NCBI GenBank assembly: GCA_009760885.1
Contig: CM019709.1
Span: forward strand, 34,372,126-34,436,125
DNA from: Achatina immaculata
Taxonomy: Eukaryota; Mollusca; Gastropoda; Stylommatophora; Achatinidae
Direction: 5' to 3'
Length of the DNA stretch: 64,000 nucleotides
The notes under the pieces are model-generated. The model worked only from the letters and a program-made list of their open reading frames with translations. It was not told the DNA's origin and ran no database searches. This document shows positions 19,086 to 30,272 of this stretch, piece by piece (the first letter of the stretch is position 1; each line of letters starts with the position of its first letter). Made by a program: the position numbers and the translations under genes.

Positions 19086-20075
19086 ACAAAACTGGCAACA
19101 GGAGAAGACTATGATAAATGGTTATTAATTTTCCAAGTAAAATGAGGAATGCGTATATGAACAGTTTTGAGAACCGCTGAAGGGGTCTTAGAGTTGTTTG
19201 CTCACAGGTCTGCACCGCTAAGACCCCTCCAAATTATCATTTGTTATAGAAACTGCAAAGTCTCTAAGAAACCACACCTGAAACAAATTTACCACAAAGG
19301 GCAGACCACTGATTTCACAAAGTACAACTAGATACATCAGGGGCAGTAACAGAGAAAATTAATGAAATGAAAACAGAAACGCCTAAAACACACGCACAAA
19401 CGAACAAGGGGGCGTTCGTGGAATGAAAACAGTACAAAGAACACTCACTAGTTGGCTGTGTCATATATCACTTCTGACATCAGAATGCGCCAAAACCAGC
19501 TGTACCTTCCACGTGAACAATAAATTACAAACTGTTCCATCGATGTCATTAAGGACAGATCAGGCAACACACACTTCAGCGCAGCCACCTGCACGCCACA
19601 AAATTTGCTACAGCAATTAACGTGTTTGTTTTTTATCGTCTCCCTTCGCCATTACGGCGTGTCCCAGTGCAGACTTTTACTAAATTACAAAAGCCATTTG
19701 CTGCTATTATCCATGTTATCGGACGCCTGCAACCGAACTCCCTGATTCACAAGAAAGCCGTTTAATCTGCGCTTTGATTATGCCAAATCTCCGTTTATTA
19801 TCATATCTCTTAGGGTTCGATCATCTGGTCAGAAGTGTCAGTTTCGACAAACTCGCTAAGAAAATTTCCCGAATTTCTGATGGACAGGAAAAACAAAACA
19901 GATATCTTTTCTTCTTTAATATTTTGTACAGTCTGCCATGACAGTTAGCAACATAGGTCAAAATGGCCGTTCTATGAAAGTGTGGCACAGATACCAACGC
20001 TAGAATCCTTTAGTTTGTCAATACTCTATCACATCTGTCTGTCTGTCTCTCTGTCTGTCTGTCTGGACCTTTAGG
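19086..20075. other. Unassigned sequence
   Basis: No gene or repeat family recognised. A short TCTG run lies at 20032-20064. Confidence 0.5.
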
Positions 20076-20460
20076 TGGCCAAAGTACAAGGGATTTCCAC
20101 AACCGCCTGTCCTTCGTCCTTTTTTTTCTTCTTTGTTCGTGTCTAGGTGAGCCCTCTATTTCTCATCTTCCATGCCTCCTTTAGTTTATTCCTACTCCTG
20201 TTTCCCTGAGGTGTCCATTTTAGTGCTATTTTTTTTGTTTGTTTGTGTGTAATAAGTTACCAGCCATCCGGGGTACATATCCCTGCCATAAAAAAAACAT
20301 CTTTCCTCAATAAACGAAAGTCAATAGTTTCGTATACATTTCTGCCAGTAAAGTGTTATTTCCTATGTTTAGCCAAAACGTTCGTCTAATCCTAATGCGT
20401 GTGTTTAGTCTGGAAGGAGCTACGTAGTTTTGGTGGTTTCCCAGTATTCACTTCCGTAGA
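20076..20460 (-). mobile_element. Diverged LINE family B fragment B5
   Basis: Parallels B1 on the minus strand: TTTCCACAACCGCCTGTCCT, GGTGAGCCCTCTATTTCTC, CCCTGAGGTGTCCATTTTAG, CTTTCCTCAATAA and, at the far end, a segment like GGTGATTTTCCAGCATTCAC. It is clearly older than B1 and B2, with many substitutions. Confidence 0.7.
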
Positions 20461-20524
20461 CAGTCGAAAAGCGGATTTTTATTCCCACTGAAACAACATC
20501 TGTACGAATATTTGTTGTTACAAA

Positions 20525-20690
20525 CAGAAGAAAGATAACAAGACAATGTCTCAGAAAGATAAGAAGAAGACAATGTCTCAGAAAGATAAGAAGAAGATAA
20601 TGTCTCAGAAAGATAAGAAGAAGACAGTGTCTCAGAAAGATAATAAGACAGTGTCCCAGAAAGATAATAAGAAAACAGTATCTCATTCTC
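20525..20690. repeat. 27-bp tandem repeat, about 6 units
   Basis: Units contain TCTCAGAAAGATAAGAAGAA plus GACAATG or similar. The later units are 3 bp shorter in the AAG tract. Open in frame (MSQKDKKKT-type units) but very unlikely to be a protein. Confidence 0.9.
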
Positions 20691-22084
20691 TCTCTTATAC
20701 TCTCCCCCCCCCCCCCATTCCGCCCACACAGCGCCATCCTGTCTTCTATTTACAAGCAAAAACCTAAACCAATGGCACACTGTGTGCCCCATAGGACCAG
20801 ATAAGAACATCAAAGGAGATTTTTATGGAATACCAACGAAATCATCTTTGCTAATAAACGTGATAGAAATATGTTATTTATCACACGTTCATTATCACAC
20901 TTCTGTTGCTCATTTCCTGTTCTTTTTTTACTCCTTCCTCGATGTATCCACCATCCCTCCCTTACTCCTCCTATACTCTCTTTAGTCCCAAGTTTCTTTC
21001 TTGAACGGCGGAGTGTGAATGCCCGAATCGAGCGCGATGCAGCTTTTCTCGAATAGAAGGCAGATGGTTCTTTTCCATGCTGTTTCCGCATCAGTGAGTC
21101 GATGAGGAATCTAGCGGGTGCTACGCAGTACATGCACCTGTACTGAGATTCCCCTTCCAACGAACGAACGAACTTTATTTTCAAAAACAGAATAATTTGG
21201 AGCGCATACCGATTAATATTGTACCTTTCATCTCTCAACGTTGAGTCTAATGCGTTCATTAAACATTAGTTTAAGGTCAAATACGGGATATACGGGATAC
21301 TCAAGGGAGGAGAAAGGGTGTGAATAACACATTCTTGGTTCTGTACACAGACACCGAGCACGTGGCGATCAAAGATGAGAATACGGGACAATATGGGACA
21401 CATGTTTTAAAATAAGGGACATTTAAGTGCCCCTGGTCAAAGTAATAAGATTCACAAGACTAACCCTTAAAAACGGGACTGTCCCGTATAATACGGGGCT
21501 TCTCGTCACTTTAGTTTTGGTATTATACTTGTAGAGGGAGATGTTATAGGGTATACTAGCCTGTCTGCTAAGCTATGACGGTAATGATTTGTCTAGTTCT
21601 ATCTTTGCTCAGTTCATTCATGCACCCGCCCCAGCCCATGCGGCTCGTTCTTAGTCTTCTCCTGTCAAGTGTCCCATTCCCTGGGCTCCTACGTCTTTCT
21701 GGGCTGGTTTATATTATATACGACAAGGTAACAAAGAGGGTTCCTGGATTTGAATCGCCCGCGCAAAAGGGGACAGAACTCGAGATTTTGCTACTAGATA
21801 ACCGGAGACTACAAGTCTGCCACATGGCACCTGATGTTAGCAGCAAAAGAGACTTTCTTTCCTAAATGTTTCCTTTTTTTCAGAGTCGTCACGTAAAAAA
21901 GTAATAAAAAGTAATTAAAAAGTACAAAAGTAATAAAGTAATAAGAAGTATAAAAGTAATAAAAGGAAATAGCAAACACACACATGAAAAAATGAAACAA
22001 CCACTGTAATTTATAATTCATTGATTGAATAATAGAAATGAAGACTCACGTTTTAATAATAATAATAATTATTATTATTACAAT
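20691..22084. other. Unassigned sequence with a GGGAC/GGGATA-rich patch
   Basis: A patch at 21265-21500 contains many copies of ACGGGATA, ACGGGACA and the palindrome-like ACGGGACTGTCCCGT. It may be the remains of a small DNA element. I cannot identify it. Confidence 0.35.
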
Positions 22085-22365
22085 CATCTCTCAATCAGCG
22101 TCTAGAGAGACGGGTATTGAATGGTAACTGAGGACACTACGGTTTACGAATCCGGGTGGTGTGGGGTGGGGTTTCCTGGTACACACCGAAAAAAAGCCAG
22201 TAGGGTTCACCAAGTCTCTAAAAATGGGTACCACAAAAATCTGGGAAGGTAAAGCGGTCACGTTACACTTTCATGTGCCGAAGGTCATGGAAAATACGGG
22301 CCTAACACCGTATTCCCCAATATGCCTTAATGGCATGGAAACGGGAATTTTACCTTCACCTTAGC
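22085..22365 (+). mobile_element. tRNA-derived SINE, copy S4
   Basis: The head is weak. The body is clear: CTGGTACACACCGAAAAAAAG, ATGGGTACCACAAAAATCTG, CACTTTCATGTGCCGAAGG, ACGGGCCTAACACCGTAT, GGCATGGAAACGGGAATTTT and ACCTTCACCTT. Confidence 0.8.
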
Positions 22366-23400
22366 GAGGACACAGCTAGAAGATCTAGATTTTGCGGATG
22401 ATGTAGCTAGCATTTGTTAGTGGAAATGTAAGAATAACGCAAGAAGAAAAAACAGATGCCCTGCACTCAATGGCTAGCAAAATAGGACTTGAGATCAATC
22501 AACAAGAACAAACAAAAAAAAGGACAAAAATAATGAAGAATCTAATCATGCAAGAGAACCCCCCCCCCCCCCCCCCCACCGTATATTGGGAAGGAAGAGA
22601 AGTACAAGAAGTAGACCATTTTGTATGTCTCGGAAGTTACATTGACCAGGAAGACCAAGGCGAAGATAGCTGCAAGACATCGTTGATAATCTGCAGATGG
22701 ATGCATCAGCAGCAAGGCCATCTTGCTTATAACTGAGAGGCCTACCGGAGTGCTGTTAGGGAGGCAAAGTTCCGCAAGGGACATGCAAGTGATTGATGAT
22801 TGATGCACTGACCAGGAAAGAGACACGAGGAAAGAAGTTAGGACCAGAATACCAAAGGCAGCATTGGCCTGTAAGAATCTTGAGAAAATATGGAAATCAA
22901 AACTCCTAAGCACAAGAACAAAGCTTAGGATATTCAACTTAAATGTAATATCCATTCTTACGTACGCATGTTAAAGCTGGAAAACAGCCAACGAAATAGA
23001 GAGCAAATTGGATGCATGTGAAAACAAATGTCTAAGAAAAATGCTCTGTATACAACGGAACGAAGCAGAGATAAGAGAAATGAGCACGCAACAAACAGTC
23101 TAAGCAGTGACCAAGAAAAGAAGATATGACACATGGGCCATGTGATGCGAAGAAACAGAGAATCACAAAAAAGCAAGCAATCAAATGGGAAACATCTGGG
23201 AAGAAATAAAAAAAAAGAAAGGAAAAAGAGGCCGATCTCGAGATACTCTAAAGATAACACTAACAAGAAAGGCTAAGATGATTGGCATCAAATCCCTTGA
23301 TGAGACTGAGCAGCTCGCTGAGAATAGAGACTCATGGCAAAACGCTATTCGAACCCTGTGTGCCGCCTGTCGGCACGGGAAGCATGCAAGATTCAGGCAT
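22366..23400 (+). pseudogene. LINE family D fragment D1 (RTE-like), split by LINE A5
   Basis: The first part encodes the RT catalytic strand LEDLDFADDVASI, then a stop. It continues with a EVDHFVCLGSYIDQE-type segment. After the A5 insertion the frame resumes with the downstream part: LACKNLEKIWKSKLL, ACENKCLRKMLCIQ and, at 23210-23390, KGKRGRSRDTLK and GIKSLDETEQLAENRDSWQN. Several stops and shifts make it dead. A long poly-C run sits at 22558-22577. It is 5'-truncated at the SINE S4 junction. Confidence 0.8.
22653..22808 (+). mobile_element. LINE family A insertion A5 nested in D1, 10-bp target-site duplication
   Basis: TGACCAGGAA occurs at 22643-22652 and 22809-22818. Joining the flanks at one copy restores the D1 reading frame. 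The insert is the last ~155 bp of family A (from the GACCAAGGCGAAGAT segment) and ends GTGATTGATGATTGA. Family A itself reads GGAAGACCAAGG at this point, so the 5' junction has GGAA microhomology with the target. Confidence 0.9.
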
Positions 23401-23872
23401 TTTGTAAACTTTAATGTTACCCTTTTAAATTATAATGAATTTTAACAAATGATGGTCAAGGTTTTAGTAAATCTTGCAAAACAACAAACACTTACCAACA
23501 ACAAAGACACAGCCTGCGTCTAAAGCTTACGTCTGTCCCCGCTTATCCCACGTGGGCTACGCAAGGAAATAATAAAAACATGCCCCGGGCCATTCGTGAA
23601 ACAAGACCTTCACAACCATAAAAACCGCTCGTATTAAATTCACCGTCTTTCCCCCCTCCCCCCCCCCCCCCAAGTTCTCTCGACTGGTGAATGTAACAAA
23701 ATATTCACATTCTGGTACCGTACATTAAAATATTTTCACCAATACCGGAGTGATAAGTCACTGTCGTCAGGTACGACACGGGGAGAGGTTGGGGGGGGGG
23801 GGACGGGACGCATTCCAGGGCAGGTGTCGGCTTCACGCCTGGATATTTAAGCTCTTAAGTGGAGAGAGAGAG

Positions 23873-23908
<36 letters not shown>

Positions 23909-24121
23909 ATGTGGGCGGTATGAAGAAAAAAATGTCTTATGTTCCAAGTGAAAAAACCCCACTACTCAGCGGCCATACGACGGAGTAATCACATTTCCAA
24001 GCATTAAGTTACGGCGAACCCAAACCTCGCGAACAGGTTCGCTTCGTCAGTTGTCGCAGCCAAAACTTGCTTTAGTGCTTTAAACATTCCTGGCCTTAAA
24101 ACGACGTCCTGCCAAAGAGAC

Positions 24122-24165
<44 letters not shown>

Positions 24166-24575
24166 TCCTCCCACGCGAATGTCTCTTCACAGCATAAACA
24201 CCCAAGACCCCTTAGTAACACAAAAAGGTCAAGAAAGAGAGGCCCCTCCCCCCTTTTTTTAGTTATAAAGGTTCCCTCACTCTGTGTAATGGTTGTAGTT
24301 GCTGCCTTGTTTGTTTAGTTTGACTTTATATTTGAGGGGGGGGGGAATGAAATCGGAGGCTATGTATGTCATGTCTTTGCTGTATTTGTTCTTAAATAAG
24401 AGGTCAGCGTGGGGGTGTGTCAGGGAAACAGGGAAGGGGTGGGGAAGGGGGAAAAAAAAGGGGGGGGGGGGGTGTCTGGCATTTCCTTTAAGCATTTGTT
24501 CAAATATCTTTGTTGTTATCAGAGCCATGAAGTTATCGTTCAAATATATTTGGTTCGTACGTATGATTATTCAGA
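23401..24575. other. Unassigned sequence with GA tracts and poly-C/poly-G runs
   Basis: GA microsatellites lie at about 23863-23905 and 24125-24167. Poly-C runs lie near 23650 and poly-G runs near 23790, 24338 and 24460. No gene recognised. Confidence 0.6.
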
Positions 24576-24693
24576 GAGAGAGAGAGAGAGAGAGAATGAA
24601 TGAATGAATGAATAATCTTTATTTTTAAAGGGTAAAGAATTGGCCCGTCTTACATTCTGCCTTTCATCACTCCATCTTTCATTTACTCTCATT

Positions 24694-24700
<7 letters not shown>
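24576..24700 (-). mobile_element. Short retroposon tail family I, copy I1
   Basis: The reverse complement reads AATGAAAGATGGAGTGATGA, GGCAGAATGTAAGACGGGCC, AATTCTTTACCCTTT and AATAAAGATTA. It then ends in a TTCA tetranucleotide tail (ATGA on the plus strand, 24595-24612). The same sequence with a TATC tail occurs at 53430. GA tracts flank it on both sides. Confidence 0.7.
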
Positions 24701-24728
<28 letters not shown>

Positions 24729-24852
24729 CAAAAATAGAGAGTACATATATTTGTTCCGGAAGAGAGAGGAAACCTGTTTGTTCTTTAAAAGAGGACATAT
24801 GTTTATTTTCAACACAGGATATGTGTATGTGTGTGTGTTTTCTGGAAAAGAG

Positions 24853-25585
24853 AGGACACGAGTTTGTTCTTATAGAGAGGACACGTGTTTGTTATTTAAG
24901 AGAGAGGACACGTGTTTATTATTTAAGAGATAGGACACGTGTTTGTTATTTAAGAGACAGGACACGTGTTTGTTATTTAAGAGACAGGACACGTGTTTGT
25001 TATTTAAGAGACAGGACACATGTTTGTTATTTAAGAGAGAGGACACGTGTTTGTTCTTTAAGAGACAGGACACGTGTTTGTTATTTATGAGACAGGACAC
25101 ATGTTTGTTATTTAAGAGACAGGACACATGTTTGTTATTTAAGAGAGAGGACACGTGTTTGTTCTTTAAGAGAGAGGACACGTGTTTGTTATTTATGAGA
25201 GAGCACACGTGTTTGTTATGTGAGAGGACACGTGTTTGTTATTTAAGAGACAGGACACGTGTTTGTTATTTAAGAGACAGGGCACATGTTTGTTATTTAA
25301 GAGAGGACACGTGTTTGTTCTTTAAGAGAGAGGACACGTGTTTGTTATTTATGAGAGAGCACACGTGTTTGTTATGTGAGAGGACACGCGTTTGTTATTT
25401 AAGAGACAGGACGCGTGTTTGTTCTTTAAGAGAGAGGACACATGTTTGTTATTTAAGAGAGAAGACACATGTTTGTTCTTTTAGAGAGAGGACACATGTT
25501 TGTTATTTAAGAGAGAAGACACGTGTTTGTTCTTTTAGAGAGAGGACATATGTTTGTTATTTAAGAGAGAGGACATGTGTAAGTT
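24853..25585. repeat. 27-bp minisatellite, about 27 units
   Basis: The consensus is GACACGTGTTTGTTATTTAA followed by GAGACAG or GAGAGAG. The period is 27 bp (24961 to 24988), with a few 24-25 bp units. Since 27 is divisible by three, both strands remain open with a 9-residue period. These frames are artefacts. Looser units extend back to about 24764. Confidence 0.95.
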
Positions 25586-25609
25586 CCTCGCTGTTTCCGT
25601 CCTCTCATT

Positions 25610-26620
25610 ATGCCTGAGAAATGTTGTTTTTTTTAGGTGGTGAGAAATGGTTTTCTTCAAGGCATAAGAAATTGCTTTTTAGGGCATAAGAAATGTTGTA
25701 TAAGGGGCTCTATAAATTTTTTTTTTCAGGGCCTAAGAAATGTTTTTTTAAGGGTCTGAGAAATGGTTATTTTAGGGCCTGAGAAAAGTTTTTTGTAAGG
25801 CGTGAGAAGCATTTTTTTTTAGGGCATGAGTATTTTTTTTTTTTTTAGGTCCTGAGAAATGATTTTTTTTTTTTAGGCTTTAGAAATGTTTTTTAGGGCC
25901 TGAGAAATGTTTTTTAGGCTTGAGAAATGTTTTTTTAAGAACCTAAGAAATGTTTTCAGGGCCTGGGAAATAATTTTTAGGGCCTGAGAAATGGTTTTTT
26001 TTTTTGGGGGGGGGGGCTGGGAAATGTTTTTTATGGCCTGAGAAATGCTCTTTAGGGCCTGAGGAGTATTTTTTGTAGGGTCTGAGAAATGGTTTTTTTT
26101 TGGGGGGGGGGCCTGGGAAATGTTTTTTAGGTCCTGAGAAATGTTTTTTAGGGCCTGAGAAATTTTTTTTTTTTTTTTAGTTTTAGGCCTGAGAAAGACT
26201 GTTTTATTTTAGGGCCTGAAATATGTTTTTTTTAAGAACCTAAGAAATGTTTTCAGGGCCTGGGAAATAATTTTTAGGGCCTGAGAAATGTTTTTTTTTG
26301 GGGGGGGGGGGCTGGGAAATGTTTTTTATGGCCTGAGAAATGCTCTTTAGGGCCTGAGGAGTATTTTTTGTAGGGTCTGAGAAATATTTTTTAGGGCCTG
26401 AGGAGTATTTTTTGTAGGGTCTGAGAAATATTTTTTAGGGCCTGAGAAATTTTTTTTTTTTTTTTTAGTTTTAGGCCTGAGAAAGACTGTTTTATTTTAG
26501 GGCCTGAAATATGTTTTTTTTTAAGGCCTGAGAAGTGTTTTTTTTTTCAGGACCTGACATTTTTTTAAAATTTTTTTTAGTTTTAGGCCTGAGAAATGGT
26601 TTTGTTCTGAGGGCAGGCAC
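25610..26620. repeat. Degenerate 20-26 bp T-rich tandem repeat with ~300-bp higher-order copy
   Basis: Units are AGGGCCTGAGAAATG followed by T runs of variable length, occasionally ending in G runs. A block of about 10 units at 25930-26200 is repeated at 26228-26500 with the same unit variants (CCTAAGAAATG, CTGGGAAATAA, GGCTGGGAAATG, CTGAGGAGTA). This indicates a later ~300-bp duplication within the array. Confidence 0.85.
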
Positions 26621-26710
26621 AATCTTACAGTAGCAAATTAGGACAGATGTGGAGACAAAGAGGGAGGGCTGTAATCTTTGGGCAAAAAAGAAAACAGTTT
26701 GATCTCCTCC

Positions 26711-26711
<1 letters not shown>

Positions 26712-26733
<22 letters not shown>
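26712..26733. repeat. Poly-C run
   Basis: About 20 consecutive C, the longest of the many C/G homopolymers in the window. A minus-strand frame starting nearby begins with a polyglycine artefact. Confidence 0.9.
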
Positions 26734-26741
<8 letters not shown>

Positions 26742-26825
26742 TCCTTTAAAATATCGTAACATGAAGAAATGAACTGTTTGAAACGTTAAAAAATGAAAGT
26801 TTAATTATTAAAGACTGTTAGCAAG

Positions 26826-26829
<4 letters not shown>

Positions 26830-26866
<37 letters not shown>

Positions 26867-28568
26867 CCTTAAGTGCCCAGGGCACATGGGGCTTCCGCAA
26901 GGGTTTTCCACAAATGCCTGTCCTTTGCCTTTTTTTCTGCTCTTGCCCAGGTGAGCCCTCTATTGCTCAACATCCTCTCTGTTGTTCTTCTCCATGTCTC
27001 TTTTGGTCTACCCTTACTTCTGTTCCCCTGTGGTGTCCATCTTAGTCCTGTTTTTGATAGTGAGTTGTCAGTCATTCGGGGCACATGTCCCAACCATAGC
27101 CAGCGTCTTTCCTCAATAATTACTGTCAGTGGCTTCATCTGCATCTCTGCCAACAAGATGTTATTTCTTATGGTGTTTGGCCAAAATATTTTTCTAATTC
27201 TTCGTAAACATTTAGTCTGGAAAGAATTCAACTTGTTTTCTATTGTTTTGGTGATTTTCCAGCATTCACTTTCATAGAGTAGTACACTTAGAACATTACT
27301 CTTAAATATCCTGATTTTCGTCTTTACGCTTAGTTTTTTTTTTTATTTCCATATAGTCTGTAGTATAGCAAAAGCCTGGTTTGCTTTAGCAAGTCTGCTG
27401 TTGATGTCCTCTGTGCTGTCTCCATTTTCTACTACTCTACTGCCAAGGTATACAAATTCATTGACCTCCTCCACTAACTTGCTATCTACTCTGAGTACAT
27501 TTCTGTTGTTCACATTTTGCTTCATTAACTTTGTCTTTCCTACATTGATCTTTAGTCCTATGTTGTTTGCATTCTGAGTTAGCTTGTTTATTTTATCTTG
27601 TATTTCTTTGTGGCTGCTTGATAATAGACAAATGTCGTCCGCAAAGTCAAGGTCCTCCAGCACTGTGTTGAGGGTCCATTGTAATCCTCTGCGTTTGTCT
27701 GATGTTGCCTCCTTCATTAACCAGTCTATTGCCAAGATAAATAATGTTGGTGATAGTACACATCCCTGTTTCACTCCTGTTTGTACCCTAAAGCTGCTGG
27801 AGGTATGTTCTCGACAGATAACTTTGCACTGAAAACCCTCGTATAGGGCTTTGATTACATTCACTATCTTATGGGGGAGGCCATGCCATCTTAGGATTTT
27901 CCACAGTGCATCTCTGTTGACACTGTCAAAGGCTTTCTCAAAATCTATAAACAATGCATATGTTGTGCTATGCCACTCACTTGCCTGTTCTAATATTTGT
28001 CTAAGTACAAATATGTGGTCTATGCATGATCTTCCTTTCCTAAATCCTACCTGCTCTTTTCGAAGTTTTCCTTCAAGTGCTGGTACAATTCTGTTGATGA
28101 TTATTCTGCAAAATACTTTACTGGTGAGTGGCAGTAGGGTAATGCCTCTCCAGTTCCCGCAATCTATGAGGTCACCCTTCTTTGGTAGTTTTACTATAAG
28201 ACCAGTTTTCCACTCCTCTGGAGCTTTTTCTAGATACCAAATTTGTTGTAATATCCGGCAAAGTTGTTTTGGTGTTTCTGTTTCTTCTGCTTTCAACATC
28301 TCAGCAGTCACTTCATCTTCACCTGGTGCCTTGTCTAATTTTAGCTTCTTTATTGCCTCCTTTACTTCACTTATTGTTATTGGTCCTGTATTGATGTTTA
28401 GTTCCGTTTTTGCTTCAGGTATGTCTATTGTTTGTGCTGCTTGTGTTCTGTTTAGTAGTGTGTTAAAGTGTTCCCTCCATCTTTCAATTTTTTCTCTTTC
28501 TCCGCTGACCAGTTGTCCCTTTAGTGTCCTTACTGCACTCTCACATCTTGTGCTGAAGTTACCTGTCA
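26830..28568 (-). pseudogene. LINE family B, best copy B1 (RTE-like reverse transcriptase), 11-bp target-site duplication
   Basis: The minus-strand frame 27343-28569 encodes 408 residues of a non-LTR reverse transcriptase. It has the fingers motif NWRGITLLPLTSK (about 139-151), EQVGFRKGRSCIDH, palm strand A FIDFEKAFDSVN (about 207-218), GVKQGCVLSP (265-274) and the catalytic FADD (309-312), then a VYLGS thumb region. A poly-T expansion near 27330-27345 shifts the frame. The protein continues at 26869-27231 with the RWLWLGHV and NRSKGRPKETWRRTTERML signature. The apurinic endonuclease domain is missing: the copy is 5'-truncated at 28568. TAGCAAGAAAT flanks it at 26819-26829 and 28569-28579, and the minus-strand tail is a GA tract. 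The apparent start ATG is created partly by the target site, so it is not a true start. It is inactive. Confidence 0.93.
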
Positions 28569-28579
28569 TAGCAAGAAAT

Positions 28580-28789
28580 GTACTACAAGATAAAACAAAA
28601 AGCCGATGTTAAATTATGTATGACAGCCCGACAGCACCAAAACTAACACCGTTTTAGATAACGAAAATGTTAGTAAGATTTGCAATTTACTAAATCAACA
28701 AGCTTTCCAGTACGCTCGGCAAAGAACATCTAAACAGATTCTTAAAAAAAGGTAAACATTTCTGATGATCAATAAATGGGCAAAAAACT
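28580..28789. other. Unassigned sequence
   Basis: No feature recognised. Confidence 0.5.
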
Positions 28790-29640
<851 letters not shown>

Positions 29641-29689
29641 AATGACTTCCACTTTTGCAAGTCCGTCGATGTCTTCTTGGTTGTCTCCC

Positions 29690-29885
29690 ATGGTAGTTAC
29701 AAGTATTTTCTCTGGTGAATGTCTTCACGTCTTTCTGAGACATCTCTGGTTGAAGTCTTCACGTCTTTCTGAGACATCTCTGGTGAACGTCTTCACGTCT
29801 TTCTGAGACATCTCTGGTGAACGCCTTCATGTCTTTCTGAGATATATCTACTGAACGTCTCCATTGTCTTTATGAGACATCTTGT
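29690..29885. repeat. About 34-bp tandem repeat, 5 units
   Basis: Units are GAACGTCTTCACGTCTTTCT followed by GAGACATCTCTGGT. The last two units are diverged. Confidence 0.9.
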
Positions 29886-29929
29886 GCTTCTTTTAGTTGT
29901 GGAGATCACACCAGAGCTGTTCATGGTAA

Positions 29930-30160
29930 GGGCCCGTCTGTCATTCTCGTAAAGTGTTTAATCCAGTGCCACATCCTCCTTTTTTTTCTGTCATTCTCGT
30001 AAAGTGTTTAATCCAGTGCCACATCCTCCTTTCAATCGGTGTGGATAATTGTATCATGTCCGTCTCCTTTTAACAAGGTGTCATTTCTTATGCTCAATGC
30101 CCGGAACTCTCCTCAGATTTTACGTAGACGTTTAGTTTGAAAGGTGTCAAGTTTACAACA
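29930..30160 (-). mobile_element. Diverged LINE fragment related to family B
   Basis: It parallels 27070-27235 of B1 in order: TGTCATTTCTTATG against GATGTTATTTCTTATG, then ACGTAGACGTTTAGTTTGAAAG against CGTAAACATTTAGTCTGGAAAG in part. A 50-bp segment beginning TCATTCTCGTAAAG is tandemly duplicated (29941 and 29991). Confidence 0.5.
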
Positions 30161-30164
30161 AAGT

Positions 30165-30272
30165 AAAATCAGTCAGTCAGTCAGTCAGTCCTTTTGCATG
30201 TCCCTTGCTGGAACGTTGCCTCCCTGTAGGCCTCTGGCTTGTAAGCAAGATGCCCTGCTGCTGATGAATCCC
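30165..30272 (-). mobile_element. LINE family A 3' fragment A6
   Basis: A CAGT/CTGA tail (30171-30191) precedes TTTTGCATGTCCCTTGCTGG and the segment down to GCCCTGCTGCTGATG. It is only about 100 bp, with a small internal deletion. Confidence 0.8.

Noticed and set aside
24821..25617. Frames rich in RTRVCYLRD-type repeats on both strands
   Set aside because: Produced by the 27-bp minisatellite; open on both strands because of the period.
27851..28612. 253-codon plus-strand frame
   Set aside because: Antisense to the LINE B1 reverse transcriptase, which has all the expected motifs on the minus strand.
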